From positions 1 through 33,095 of the forward strand of contig CANRPN010000011.1 of assembly GCA_947632505.1 (NCBI GenBank): a DNA stretch of 33,095 nucleotides, given 5' to 3'. Made by a program: the position numbers and the translations under genes. The notes under the pieces are model-generated. The model was given only the letters and a program-made list of their open reading frames with translations, was not told the DNA's origin and searched no databases. The DNA comes from an uncultured Clostridia bacterium (GTDB lineage: Bacteria; Bacillota; Clostridia; Christensenellales; Borkfalkiaceae). This document shows positions 9,008 through 16,961 of this stretch, one piece after another (the first letter of the stretch is position 1; every line of letters begins with the position of its first letter).

Positions 9008-10558
9008 ATGAAACCGATACAGGTTATTCCGTTCCTGCTGACGGGCACAATGGCACTTTCCCTCTGCGGCTGTGCGCCGAAATACGAGGGCAAGCAGAGC
9101 TATCCGAGCGGCTATCTCTATGAGAACAACAATTATCTCTGCCTGCCTGAAAAGTACGGGCTGTCTCTCGACCGTCTCTACACGGAAGAAGGCCGCAACT
9201 TCTACTATTGGTCGAAAGACCGTGCGGGAAAGGTGGACGGAGCCATCGACAATGTGAAAAAGGTCTTGCCCTACTGTCCTACCGACTGCACGGTGTACCT
9301 CTCCTCGGCGGCGGTGACCCATGTTTACGGCGAGGAGCTTTGGGTGGACCTCGGCGACGACCCCGCGCTCATTCTCGCCTGCCTCTTGGCAAGCAAGGAC
9401 GGCGAGGAGCTCCCCTTCGGCGTGTATGCGGGCGCAAGTTCCTATCTCCTCGGAGAAAAGCCACGCTACGAGGGAGATGCGCTCAAAAAGAAGCTCGAAG
9501 AGTTCCCCTACTGCCGCGAACTCCAATATCCCCTCTATGCTGCGTACGAAACGACCGCAAAGGAGCGCGATACCGCGTGGAGTTTGGGCTATGAAGTCGC
9601 TTCCAAGTGGCTTGCCGGGGATACAGTTGACGGCTTGCTCGCCTCTACTCTTGGCGATTGGACGGAAATTTTCGGACAATGCGGCGTAAAACTTCCCGAT
9701 TACCGCTTCCGTGTGGGCGATAACTACTATGCGACCCGCTTAGAGGCGGGCGAGCTGCGCTATCTCTTCCCGCGGGACTACGTTGACCGCTTTTATGACG
9801 AAGAGGAGTTCTCCCTCTCCTATCCCGTGCTGACGGAGTTTGCGCGCGGCGGCGCAAAGTACATGGAGTGGCTAAGAGGCATTTGGGGGGTGGAAAAGTT
9901 TCAAGAACCCATTGACCTCTATCTCGGCGGGATCAACAGCGGCTACGACTTTTTGCACGGCGACGGTTCCTCCTTTGCGGGCTATATGGACTATGACAAG
10001 CAGAGAAGACCCTACATCGTCTGCAATACGGTGTGTACGCTCGCGCATGAACTTGCGCACGCCGTGATCATCGCGGGCGGACAAAATTACGTTTGGACGC
10101 TCAATGAAGCGATGCCAGAGTACTTTGCCCACCTCTCGCCCGACATGCCGTGGGAGAACAAAATGTATTACAACGTGTTTGTGCGGGAAGAACCGTACCA
10201 CGATAAATGTAACCCGCAAGAAACGACAAAAGAACAGTTCGAGGGTTTCAAAAAGGCAAAGGAACTCTATCTGAAAGCGTTCGGCGCGCCGACGGAAGAG
10301 ACCTATTCCTACATCAAATACGTTTTGGCGCGCGTCTGCCGCGACGGCGCGACGTACGAGAAGCTAAACGACCGTTCCGACTTCTATTCCGAATACGATT
10401 TGATCAAGATCGCTTTCGTGGATTATCTCTACACCAACTACGGTTTGGAAGCCCTTTGCACGGTGGACCGCCTTTGGGACGCCGCCGAGGTTGACGGTAA
10501 GGATTTTTCAACGCTTGTGAGCGGTTTTATCGCCTGGCTGAACGCGATATTCGAATGA
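9008..10558 (+). CDS. Lipoprotein with HExxH (gluzincin-like) metallopeptidase motif
   Basis: 516 residues, not assigned to a named family. The N-terminus is a lipoprotein signal: Lys2, a hydrophobic core, and the lipobox LCGC with the lipidated Cys at residue 22. The mature protein would be anchored on the outer face of the membrane. Near residue 347 it has TLAHELAHAVI, a zinc HExxH motif, and 16 residues later a Glu within LNEAMPEYF, which resembles the WLNEGFAEYF third-ligand block of M1 and other gluzincin peptidases, although the spacing is shorter than in M1. The preceding 300 residues are rich in Tyr and acidic residues and match nothing I recognise. It is transcribed alone, between two strong terminators. 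Confidence 0.8.
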   Translation: MKPIQVIPFLLTGTMALSLCGCAPKYEGKQSYPSGYLYENNNYLCLPEKYGLSLDRLYTEEGRNFYYWSKDRAGKVDGAIDNVKKVLPYCPTDCTVYLSSAAVTHVYGEELWVDLGDDPALILACLLASKDGEELPFGVYAGASSYLLGEKPRYEGDALKKKLEEFPYCRELQYPLYAAYETTAKERDTAWSLGYEVASKWLAGDTVDGLLASTLGDWTEIFGQCGVKLPDYRFRVGDNYYATRLEAGELRYLFPRDYVDRFYDEEEFSLSYPVLTEFARGGAKYMEWLRGIWGVEKFQEPIDLYLGGINSGYDFLHGDGSSFAGYMDYDKQRRPYIVCNTVCTLAHELAHAVIIAGGQNYVWTLNEAMPEYFAHLSPDMPWENKMYYNVFVREEPYHDKCNPQETTKEQFEGFKKAKELYLKAFGAPTEETYSYIKYVLARVCRDGATYEKLNDRSDFYSEYDLIKIAFVDYLYTNYGLEALCTVDRLWDAAEVDGKDFSTLVSGFIAWLNAIFE

Positions 10559-10572
10559 TGAGAGCAGATGAA

Positions 10573-10615
10573 CGCCGCGCGCCCCGCAAACTTTGCGGGG
10601 CGCGCGGCGGTTTTT
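10573..10615 (+). terminator. Intrinsic terminator of the lipoprotein gene
   Basis: A long perfect stem (10573-10590 with 10592-10609, very GC-rich, AAA/TTT at the tip) followed by TTTTT. The T tract overlaps the stop codon of the convergent AraC-type gene, so the hairpin may also end that transcript. Confidence 0.92.
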
Positions 10616-11495
10616 ATACGATCGGCAGACAGATCTCAATATAGCGCTCCTCTTTTTTCGGCAAGTGCCAATGATAGATCACACGCTCGGGAGCCTCGGC
10701 AAATTCAAAGTCATAGCGGTCTGCGGCCTTCACGAGCGAAGCGCGGAGTGCGGAAAAATCTGCGATCGGATGAACGCTCTTTTGGGTCGTAAATACAGCC
10801 GCACGGCAGGGAGCGAGCTCGATGACCTCAAAGCCGCAGCCGCGCGTATCCATGCCCAAGGTCGCAGGATCGAAGATCGCCCGCCTCGACCATTCGTCGA
10901 GTTCGTATGCGATAAAAAAGTCGTAGCCCTCCTCCGTGATGTCCGAAACGACGGCGTACTCCTCCGCTCTTCCCCCGCCCGCGCCGAACAGCAGCCACTG
11001 TCTGCCGCGGGTGCTCTCGTAAAAAGCATGCTCTTGCCGAAGTCGGTCTTCCCCGAAGGGCACGCCGCGGAAACGTGTTTTGAATCTGACGAGTGTCTTT
11101 GCGGGCAGTTCCTTGATCTCGCAGCTCATGGTACTTTCTCCCTGCGCCGTCAGGTCGATGGCGGCGAAATTCTTGACGGGCGCGCCGCGCTTTGCCTCTA
11201 TGGGCTTCACGCCGTGGAATTTCATGAACGCGCGGGAAAAACTTTCGCCCGACGAGTAGCCGTATTTGAGTGCCACGTCGAGCGCATTTTCTCCCCGTTT
11301 TAGGTCGAGTGCGGCGCGGGAGAGCCTGCGGCGGCGAATGTATTCTCCGAGCGGCATTCCGCACAATATCCCGAACATGCGGCTGAAATGAAATTGGGAA
11401 AAGTGTGCCTCTTTCGCCGCTTGCGCGGGGCTGAGCGGTTCTTCGAGATGCGCTTCAATGTAACCGAGCGCGGCTTGAATGTCTTTTTTCTCCAT
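10614..11495 (-). CDS. AraC-family regulator with GyrI-like effector domain
   Basis: 293 residues in two domains. Residues 1-105 are a tandem helix-turn-helix of the AraC type: AAKEAHFSQFHFSRMFGILCGMPLGEYIRRRRLSRAA and VALKYGYSSGESFSRAFMKFHGVKP. Residues 125-293 resemble the GyrI/Rob-type ligand-binding domain, with the usual C-terminal ending of Tyr-rich strands and an EICLPIV tail. Such proteins (Rob, BmrR-like effector domains) sense cationic amphipathic compounds and activate efflux or stress genes. A GGAGGG site precedes the ATG by 6 bases. No target gene is adjacent in the same direction, so its regulon is unknown. Confidence 0.88.
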   Translation of the reverse strand: MEKKDIQAALGYIEAHLEEPLSPAQAAKEAHFSQFHFSRMFGILCGMPLGEYIRRRRLSRAALDLKRGENALDVALKYGYSSGESFSRAFMKFHGVKPIEAKRGAPVKNFAAIDLTAQGESTMSCEIKELPAKTLVRFKTRFRGVPFGEDRLRQEHAFYESTRGRQWLLFGAGGGRAEEYAVVSDITEEGYDFFIAYELDEWSRRAIFDPATLGMDTRGCGFEVIELAPCRAAVFTTQKSVHPIADFSALRASLVKAADRYDFEFAEAPERVIYHWHLPKKEERYIEICLPIV

Positions 11496-11566
11496 GGCTT
11501 CCCTCCTGCATCAGAATAGCACGTTTTGCGCGGAAAGTCTTGACTTTTTATGCTCTTTTACGGCAA

Positions 11567-11598
11567 GCCGCCCGAGCGCAACCATGCGCTCGGGCGGC
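11567..11598 (-). terminator. Hairpin after yebC, probable terminator
   Basis: A 14-base perfect stem (11567-11580 with 11585-11598) with a 4-base loop, 16 bases after the yebC stop. The T run is poor in either direction, so termination strength is uncertain. Confidence 0.6.
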
Positions 11599-11614
11599 GT
11601 AATTACCGTTTCGG

Positions 11615-12355
11615 TTATTCCTCTTCTTCCTCTTCGGGGAGTTCGACGTTGTGGTACACTTCCTGTACGTCGTCGTTCTCGTCGAGTTTTTCAAGCATCT
11701 TCTGGAAGAGTTCGAGCTTTTCACCCTCCAAAACGATCTTGTTCTGCGGGATCATGGAAAGCTCCGCCTGCAAGAAGTTGAGGCCTTTTTCTTCGAGATA
11801 TTTTCTGACTTCGGAAAAGGCTTCGGGAGCGGTGTAAATTTCAAACACGTCGTCCGTCGTGACCACGTCGTCCGCACCCGCGTCGATCGCGTATTCGGTG
11901 ACGGTATCCTCGTCGAGCGTCGGTGTGCGCTCAATCACGATAAGCCCTTTATTGTCGAACATATAGGAGACGCACCCCGTCATACCGAGGGAACCGCCGC
12001 ACTTCGACATGATCGCGCGAACGTCGCTCGCCGTACGGTTGATATTGTCGGTGAGGGTCGTGATAATGACCGCCGCGCCGCCTGCGCCGTACCCCTCGTA
12101 GGTTAGTTCCTTGTAGTCCTTGTCTCCCATTTCGCCCGCTGCCTTTTTAATGGAGCGTTCGATATTGTCATTGGGCATGTTGGCGGCTTTCGCCTTTGCG
12201 ATGACGTCCGCGAGCTTGCTGTTGGTGGACGGATTGGGATTGCCCTTTGCGGCGACCGCAAGTTCCCTGCCGATCTTGGTGAAGATCTTGCCTCTTGCGG
12301 CGTCTGCCTTGCCCTTTTTCGCCTGTATATTGTGCCATTTGCTATGACCTGACAT
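11615..12355 (-). CDS. yebC: YebC/TACO1 family protein
   Basis: 246 residues, opening with the signature MSGHSKWHNIQAKKGKADAARGKIFTK. Other family blocks are GGNPNPSTNSKLADVIAKAKAANMPNDNIERSIKKA and the GPGGVA-like YEGYGAGGAAVIIT. Family members are DNA-binding regulators or, more recently, ribosome-associated factors that ease translation of proline stretches. The acidic tail (EEEEEE) is unusual but not unknown. It starts 2 bases after the SpoU-type methylase stop, with GAGAGG 6 bases before the ATG. Sharing a transcript with infC, rpmI and rplT favours the translation role. Confidence 0.93.
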   Translation of the reverse strand: MSGHSKWHNIQAKKGKADAARGKIFTKIGRELAVAAKGNPNPSTNSKLADVIAKAKAANMPNDNIERSIKKAAGEMGDKDYKELTYEGYGAGGAAVIITTLTDNINRTASDVRAIMSKCGGSLGMTGCVSYMFDNKGLIVIERTPTLDEDTVTEYAIDAGADDVVTTDDVFEIYTAPEAFSEVRKYLEEKGLNFLQAELSMIPQNKIVLEGEKLELFQKMLEKLDENDDVQEVYHNVELPEEEEEE

Positions 12356-12357
12356 GA

Positions 12358-13092
12358 TTAACCTCTCTGATTTTTCAATTCATACATTAAAATTCCTGCG
12401 GAGACGGCCGCGTTCAAGCTCTCGGTGTGCTCTCCCATCGGAATGCGCACCGTATGGCTTGCCGCGCTGCGTACCTCGCCCGAAAGTCCGTTCCCTTCGT
12501 TGCCGATACATAGACAGAACAACGGAGGCGGAACAAAGGTAAAGATATTTTCGCCGCCCATATCCGCCGCGATGAGCGGAACGCCGCCGAGCGCTTGGAG
12601 CGCTTCCTCGCGGGTCCCGCGCATGAGCTTTGCAAAGAATACGCCCGACATACTTGCCCGAACGCTCTTGGGCGAGAACGGGTCGGCGCAGTCTGCGAGG
12701 TACACTTCCTCGTATCCTGCCGCGACCGCCGTTCTCACGATCGCCCCCACATTTGCGGGGTCGGAAACGCCATCGAGCAAAAGGCAGCTCTTTTTCGGCG
12801 CTTCGAGCGGAAAAGACGGAATTATTACCTCGGCGGCGATCCCCTGCGGGGTCTTTTCGTCGCAGACGGCGCGAAACGCGTCCTCGCCGAGGGTGACAAC
12901 GGGAAGGGAATAGGTCTCTCCCGCATAGTCCTCCCGCACCGCGAGGCGAACGATATTAAGGCCGCTCTCCACACATTCGCGCACCATTTTTTCACCCTCC
13001 GCGAGGAAGGTCCCCCTCTCGCGCCGACCCTTTTTTTCTTTGAGGGCGGCGAGTTCTTTTACCGTGGGATTGTTGCGCGAAATAATGACCAT
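12358..13092 (-). CDS. SpoU/TrmH-family RNA 2'-O-methyltransferase
   Basis: About 244 residues. An N-terminal L30e-like substrate-binding domain (KELAALKEKKGRRERGTFLAEGEKMVRE) is followed by the knotted SPOUT domain: LLLDGVSDPANVGAIVRTAVAAG (motif 1, with the catalytic Arg), CIGNEGNGLSGEV (motif 2) and RIPMGEHTESLNAAVSAGI (motif 3). It probably methylates a ribose in 23S rRNA or tRNA with S-adenosylmethionine. Start chosen at 13092, where the family begins (VIISRNNPTVKEL); the longer frame upstream translates the rplT terminator. Its ribosome site is weak. In many Firmicutes an rRNA methylase follows rplT, as here. Confidence 0.9.
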   Translation of the reverse strand: MVIISRNNPTVKELAALKEKKGRRERGTFLAEGEKMVRECVESGLNIVRLAVREDYAGETYSLPVVTLGEDAFRAVCDEKTPQGIAAEVIIPSFPLEAPKKSCLLLDGVSDPANVGAIVRTAVAAGYEEVYLADCADPFSPKSVRASMSGVFFAKLMRGTREEALQALGGVPLIAADMGGENIFTFVPPPLFCLCIGNEGNGLSGEVRSAASHTVRIPMGEHTESLNAAVSAGILMYELKNQRG

Positions 13093-13104
13093 GTTCTTTG
13101 GAAT

Positions 13105-13137
13105 GCGAAAAGAGCCTTTCGTTTCGAAAAGGCTCTT
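13105..13137 (-). terminator. Hairpin after rplT, possible partial terminator
   Basis: Stem 13128-13137 with 13110-13119 (AAGAGCCTTT and its complement), then TTTTCGC on the minus strand. It lies between rplT and the methylase gene, so it may attenuate rather than stop transcription, letting the ribosomal protein genes be expressed more than the two downstream genes. Confidence 0.65.
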
Positions 13138-13147
13138 CTGTCGTGTG

Positions 13148-13498
13148 TTAAAGCGCTGCCTTGGCCTTTTCGCAGAGCGCCGCAAAGCCCTCCGCGTCGG
13201 AAATGGCGAGATCGGAAAGCACTTTGCGGTTGAGATCGATCCCCGCGACCTTCAAGCCGTGCATGAGTTTGGAATAGGACAGCCCGTTCTCTCTTGCGCC
13301 GGCGTTGATACGCGCGATCCAAAGACTGCGCATGTCGCGCTTTCTGCGTTTTCTGCCCACATAGGCATAGCTGAGTGACTTCATCACCGCTTCACGGGCG
13401 ATGCGATAGTTCTTGCTCTTGTTACCGAAGTAACCTTTGGCGAGCTTAAAGATCTTTCTTCTCTTTTTAACGGCGTTTACGCCTCTCTTGATTCTCAT
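13148..13498 (-). CDS. rplT: Large ribosomal subunit protein bL20
   Basis: 116 residues, basic, with the typical N-terminal [31 protein letters not shown] and the [27 protein letters not shown] block. It binds 23S rRNA early in 50S assembly and, in Firmicutes, feeds back on the infC-rpmI-rplT leader. GGAGG stands 9 bases before the ATG. It follows rpmI by 15 bases. Confidence 0.98.
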   Translation of the reverse strand: MRIKRGVNAVKKRRKIFKLAKGYFGNKSKNYRIAREAVMKSLSYAYVGRKRRKRDMRSLWIARINAGARENGLSYSKLMHGLKVAGIDLNRKVLSDLAISDAEGFAALCEKAKAAL

Positions 13499-13513
13499 AT
13501 CGTTGCGCCTCCG

Positions 13514-13714
13514 TTAATCCTTGTAGGGGATCATCTTCTTCACCGTGTCCGCCTGCGTCGGGGAGACGAGCACGACCTGACGAAGATTTCTCTTTCTCTT
13601 TCTGTTCTTGGTTTCCGCCTTATGGTTCTTGCCGCCGTGAGGTCTGTTGACCTTCCCCGAGCCGGTGAGCCAAAAGCGCTTTTTGGAACCGCTGTGCGAT
13701 TTCTGTTTCGGCAT
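13514..13714 (-). CDS. rpmI: Large ribosomal subunit protein bL35
   Basis: 66 residues starting PKQKSHSGSKKRFWLTGSGK, the standard bL35 N-terminus, and ending with a short TVKKMIPYKD tail. The start at 13714 has GGAGGA 8 bases upstream; the frame extends 5 codons further through that site. The middle gene of the conserved infC-rpmI-rplT set. Confidence 0.98.
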   Translation of the reverse strand: MPKQKSHSGSKKRFWLTGSGKVNRPHGGKNHKAETKNRKRKRNLRQVVLVSPTQADTVKKMIPYKD

Positions 13715-13784
13715 ACCTTTATCCTCCAAATTATGTTACTGAATTTATTTTCCCCGCCGTGGCGCAGAGCGCGGAAGCGAGATC

Positions 13785-14306
13785 TTACGCCTGTTTTTTG
13801 GGCGCGAGGATCATGATGATGTTGCGCCCTTCCATGTTCATGGGTTTTTCGACGACCGCGATCTCTTGCAGGCCGTTGCAGAAGTTGTTCATCACGTCCT
13901 TTGCAAGATTCGCGTGCGCCATTTGACGGCCGCGCAGACGAATTGAGACTTTTACTTTGTTCCCCGCGGTGAGGAACTTGGTCGCAGCCTTCGCCTTGAC
14001 CGCGAGGTCGCCCACGTCGATCGTCATGGAGAGCTGCACCTCTTTGAGTTCTACGATCTTCTGGTTGCGCCTGTTCTCCTTTTCTTTTTTCGCCTGTTCG
14101 AATTTGAACTTGCCGTAGTCCATGATCTTGCACACGGGCGGCACGGCGTTGGGCGAGATCTTAACGAGGTCGAGCCCCTCTTCCTCGGCGATGTGAAGCG
14201 CTTCGCGCGGGCTCATCACGCCGAGCATCTCTCCGCTCTGCGAGATCACTCTGATCTCGCGGTCACGGATATCCCCATTCATCTGCGTTTGATTTTTAGC
14301 TGCCAT
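13785..14306 (-). CDS. infC: Translation initiation factor IF-3
   Basis: 173 residues, complete: the N-terminal domain (REIRVISQSGEMLGVMSPREALHIAEEEGLDLVKISPNAVPPVCKIMDYGKFKFEQ), a lysine-rich linker helix, and the C-terminal domain with KVKVSIRLRGRQMAH. It discriminates initiator tRNA and blocks premature subunit joining. Unlike E. coli infC, the start here is ATG rather than ATT; GAGAGG is 4 bases away. Control therefore more likely works through the 155-base leader than through start-codon discrimination. Confidence 0.97.
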   Translation of the reverse strand: MAAKNQTQMNGDIRDREIRVISQSGEMLGVMSPREALHIAEEEGLDLVKISPNAVPPVCKIMDYGKFKFEQAKKEKENRRNQKIVELKEVQLSMTIDVGDLAVKAKAATKFLTAGNKVKVSIRLRGRQMAHANLAKDVMNNFCNGLQEIAVVEKPMNMEGRNIIMILAPKKQA

Positions 14307-14463
14307 ATTCCTCTCAAAAAGAACGAAATTTAAGGGTCGCGCAAAAAGCGTGACCCCGAAAGTTTCCGAAAGATTCCGCGCGAAAACCGCGCTTCAATTC
14401 CGTTTGCTATCGACCCGTAGAGCGTTTGCTTTGCGGAGAGAAGGTTCGCTTCTGCTTTGACCG
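14307..14463 (-). promoter_or_regulatory. Structured leader of the infC-rpmI-rplT operon
   Basis: About 157 untranslated bases lie between the predicted transcript start and infC. The minus-strand RNA can form several hairpins, the last being GGGTC...GACCC (14334-14338 with 14352-14356, inner CGC/GCG pairs, five-base loop), some 27 bases before the ribosome site and followed by T-rich sequence. Position and gene content fit an L20-type autoregulatory leader of Firmicutes, but I did not match the conserved L20-binding bases, so this is an inference from context. Confidence 0.5.
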
Positions 14464-14469
14464 TTGTCT

Positions 14470-14498
14470 ATGATACCACCTTTTGCAGGACTTGTCAA
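14470..14498 (-). promoter_or_regulatory. Sigma-A promoter of the infC operon
   Basis: Minus strand TTGACA (14493-14498), 17-base spacer, TATCAT (14470-14475). The -35 sits 8 bases from the stop codon of the permease relic. Confidence 0.82.
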
Positions 14499-14505
14499 CT
14501 GTTTT

Positions 14506-14658
14506 TCACCCCTTTTTGATCGCTTCTGCGGGTTTATAGCGGGAAATTTTCCGAAGCGGCAGCGCAGTACCCGCAAAGATCAAGCCGAAAGAGCCGAGAA
14601 TGAGGGCGGGGAAAGTGAGCGGCGTATAGCCGAACAGCACGAGACCGTATTGAAAATA
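14506..14658 (-). pseudogene. Relic of an FtsX/MacB-type ABC transporter permease (C-terminal 50 residues)
   Basis: Reading the minus strand from 14658 to the TGA at 14508-14506 gives about 50 residues: an N-terminal YFQYGLVLFGYTPLTFPALI, a hydrophobic helix, then ALPLRKISRYKPAEAIKKG and stop. This ending (transmembrane helix, LP-x-RKIS-R-x-KPAEAI) is the standard C-terminus of FtsX-like permeases of MacB/LolC type. No start codon with a ribosome site and none of the extracellular domain or first three helices are present; upstream lies only the thrS hairpin. I read it as the leftover of a gene otherwise deleted. It cannot make a functional transporter. Confidence 0.72.
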
Positions 14659-14670
14659 TTTGCGATATAT

Positions 14671-14701
14671 GAAACGCTCCCTCTTTGCGAAGGAGCGTTT
14701 C
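14671..14701 (-). terminator. Hairpin after thrS, probable terminator
   Basis: A 10-base perfect stem (14671-14680 with 14692-14701), 13 bases after the thrS stop; the T run at its end (GTTTC) is short. Confidence 0.7.
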
Positions 14702-14713
14702 CTGTCGTTACGG

Positions 14714-16669
14714 TCAGAAGATGACCTTTTCGTCGTTTTCTTTCTTGCACAGCGCCATGAAGTCCTCTTTCTTCATGCAGCCGATGTCGCCCTGGGCGCG
14801 CTTTCTCACGGAGACTGTCCCCTCCTCCACTTCCTTGTCGCCGACGACAAGTTTGTAGGGAACTTTTTCGTTCTCGGCATCGAGGATCTTTCTGCCGATT
14901 TTTTCATTGCGGTAGTCGGCTTCGGCGCGCAAACCGAGCGCGCTCAGCTCTTCGACGAGTTGTTTTGCATAGTCCGCCGCTCTGTCCGTAATGGGCAGCA
15001 CCTTCACCTGCACGGGTGCGAACCACAACGGGAAGGCGCCTGCGTACTTTTCGATCAAGAAAGCAAGCGTCCGCTCGTAGCAGCCGATGGAGGAACGGTG
15101 GATGACATAGGCCGTCTGCTTGCTGCCGTCGGCGTCCACATATTCCATGCCGAAGGAGTGCCCCGCCGCAAAGTCGATCTGAATGGTGATGAGGGTGTCC
15201 TCCTTGCCGAATACGTTTTTGATCTGGACATCGAGCTTGGGCCCATAGAACGCCGCTTCGTCGAGCGCTTCCACATAGTCCAGCCCGAGGTCGTCCAAGA
15301 TCGTTTTCATCATCGCCTCGGTCTTGTCCCACGCCTCGTCGTCGTCGATATACTTGTCCGAGCCCTTTTTGCGCCGCGAAAAGCGGAAGGATACGTCGCC
15401 GCGCATGCCAAGACAGTCGAGAATATAATAGGAAAGGTCAAGGCAGCGTTTGAACTCCCCTTCTACCTGCTCTTTCGTGCAGATGATGTGCCCGTCGGAG
15501 AGCGTGAACTGCCGTACGCGGATGAGCCCGTGCATTTCGCCCGAGGCCTCTTTACGGAACTCCGTCGCCGTCTCCGAATAGCGGCAGGGAAGGTCGCGAT
15601 AGGACTTTAAGCCATTCTTATAAATTTGATATTGGAAAGGACAGGTCATCGGGCGAAGCGCCATGATCTCGTCCCCCTCTTTTACGGGATTGCCGTTTTC
15701 GTCGATATCGCCCAAAACGAACATCTTATCGCGGTAGTGCGACCAATGCCCCGAAATTTTGTAAAGATCGCTCTTTGCCATGTTGGGGGTCTTGGTGATC
15801 ATAAAACCACGCTTTGCTTCCTCATCTTCCACGAAACGGCTGAGGATCTGCAAGATCTTCGCACCCTTCGGCATGAGAATGGGAAGCCCTTGCCCCACCA
15901 CGTCGCTCGTCATGAAAATGCCGAGATCGCGCCCGAGCTTGTTGTGGTCGCGCTTTTTGGCTTCTTCGAGCTGCTGCAAATAGGCTTCCACCTCCTCCTT
16001 CTTCGCAAAGGCGGTACCATAGATGCGGGTGAGCATCTTCTTCTTCTCGTCGCCGCGCCAATATGCGCCCGTGATGGAAAGGAGCTTGAACGCTTTGATC
16101 TTGCCCGTCGAGGGAAGGTGCGGGCCCTTGCAAAGATCGGTAAATTCACCCTGTTTATAGAAGGAGATCGTCTCCCCTTCGGGAAGATCCTGAATGAGCT
16201 CTACCTTATAATTTTCATGATATTTGCTCATGAGGGCAATGGCCTCGCTGCGGGGCAAGGTGAAACGCTCGATGGGCAAATTGCTTTTGATGATGCTCTT
16301 CATCTCCGCTTCGATCTTGGAAAAATCGTCCATGGTGATGGGCGTCTTGAAGTCGATGTCGTAGTAGAAACCGTTGTCGATCACGGGACCGATGGCGAGT
16401 TTGGAGGTGGGATAGATCGTCTTAATGGCCTGTGCAAGCACATGCGCGCAAGTATGGCGATAAACCCTGAGGCCCTCCTGCTCTTTCAAAGTAACGATCT
16501 CCAAGGAATCTCCCTCATGCAGAGGGGTGGAAAGATCAACAAGTTCTCCGTTTACCTTTGCGGCAACAGCGGCCCGTGCGAGCCCTTCCGAAATGGCCTT
16601 AGCGGCTTCCATGCAATCTGCACCGGCGGAAACTTCGAGCAGATCGCCGTTTTTAAGTGAAATTTTCAT
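14714..16669 (-). CDS. thrS: Threonyl-tRNA synthetase
   Basis: 651 residues: an N-terminal TGS domain (residues 1-62), the editing domain with HTCAHVLAQA (zinc-type HxxxH, about residue 72), then the class II catalytic core with GAYWRGDEKKKMLTRIYG, MTCPFQYQIYKNGLKSYRDLPCRYSE (motif 2 and zinc Cys) and the R-x-F-T-x-D-D block, ending in an anticodon-binding domain (FPLWFAPVQVKVLPIT). It charges tRNA-Thr and hydrolyses mischarged Ser-tRNA. AAGGAG is placed 9 bases before the ATG. Expression is evidently controlled by the T-box leader upstream. Confidence 0.98.
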   Translation of the reverse strand: MKISLKNGDLLEVSAGADCMEAAKAISEGLARAAVAAKVNGELVDLSTPLHEGDSLEIVTLKEQEGLRVYRHTCAHVLAQAIKTIYPTSKLAIGPVIDNGFYYDIDFKTPITMDDFSKIEAEMKSIIKSNLPIERFTLPRSEAIALMSKYHENYKVELIQDLPEGETISFYKQGEFTDLCKGPHLPSTGKIKAFKLLSITGAYWRGDEKKKMLTRIYGTAFAKKEEVEAYLQQLEEAKKRDHNKLGRDLGIFMTSDVVGQGLPILMPKGAKILQILSRFVEDEEAKRGFMITKTPNMAKSDLYKISGHWSHYRDKMFVLGDIDENGNPVKEGDEIMALRPMTCPFQYQIYKNGLKSYRDLPCRYSETATEFRKEASGEMHGLIRVRQFTLSDGHIICTKEQVEGEFKRCLDLSYYILDCLGMRGDVSFRFSRRKKGSDKYIDDDEAWDKTEAMMKTILDDLGLDYVEALDEAAFYGPKLDVQIKNVFGKEDTLITIQIDFAAGHSFGMEYVDADGSKQTAYVIHRSSIGCYERTLAFLIEKYAGAFPLWFAPVQVKVLPITDRAADYAKQLVEELSALGLRAEADYRNEKIGRKILDAENEKVPYKLVVGDKEVEEGTVSVRKRAQGDIGCMKKEDFMALCKKENDEKVIF

Positions 16670-16691
16670 ATTTTTACGCTCCTTTTTACGC

Positions 16692-16716
16692 TATTATGTC
16701 TGACATAGTACTGTGC
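16692..16716. repeat. Palindromic element, copy 1
   Basis: Contains the perfect inverted repeat TATGTC-T-GACATA (16695-16707), extended by three more pairs. It matches 22185-22209 at 20 of 25 bases and lies between the T-box terminator and the thrS ribosome site. Confidence 0.5.
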
Positions 16717-16731
16717 ACACGCACAAAAAAC

Positions 16732-16778
16732 AAAAAACGCCCTTAAATACCCGATGATATATCGGACTTTAAGGACGC
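16732..16778 (-). terminator. Regulated terminator inside the thrS T-box
   Basis: Stem of CGTCCTTAAA with TTTAAGGGCG, inner TCCGAT/ATCGG pairs, followed on the minus strand by TTTTTTG and further T-rich bases. Confidence 0.88.
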
Positions 16779-16961
16779 AAATATGCGCGGTTCCACCTTA
16801 ATTGCCAAGGGAGTTTCCCAAGGCCCCTCTCTTTTGAAATTGTGATTTTACCCTGCGGTCGATGAAAGCGGTTTCGCCTTCCCCTCGCACACTGCGGATC
16901 TTTCAGCCACGGATCCGTTCTCTGAAAGCGGCGAGAAGCGCTACTTGTCTTTCGATTATTG

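Larger units (their letters stand above)
16670..16955 (-). promoter_or_regulatory. T-box riboswitch leader of thrS
   Basis: The minus-strand leader contains the canonical T-box AAGGTGGAACCGCG (16786-16799), Stem I with AGAGAACGG and the GTGGCTGAAAG region, and a candidate threonine specifier ACC (16870-16872) in GGCGAAACCGC. A terminator hairpin (16738-16778) with T6 at its end follows the T-box; the T-box can instead pair with the first arm to form the antiterminator. Uncharged tRNA-Thr would thus permit thrS transcription. The last 60 bases before thrS also hold a palindromic element shared with 22185-22209. Confidence 0.93.
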
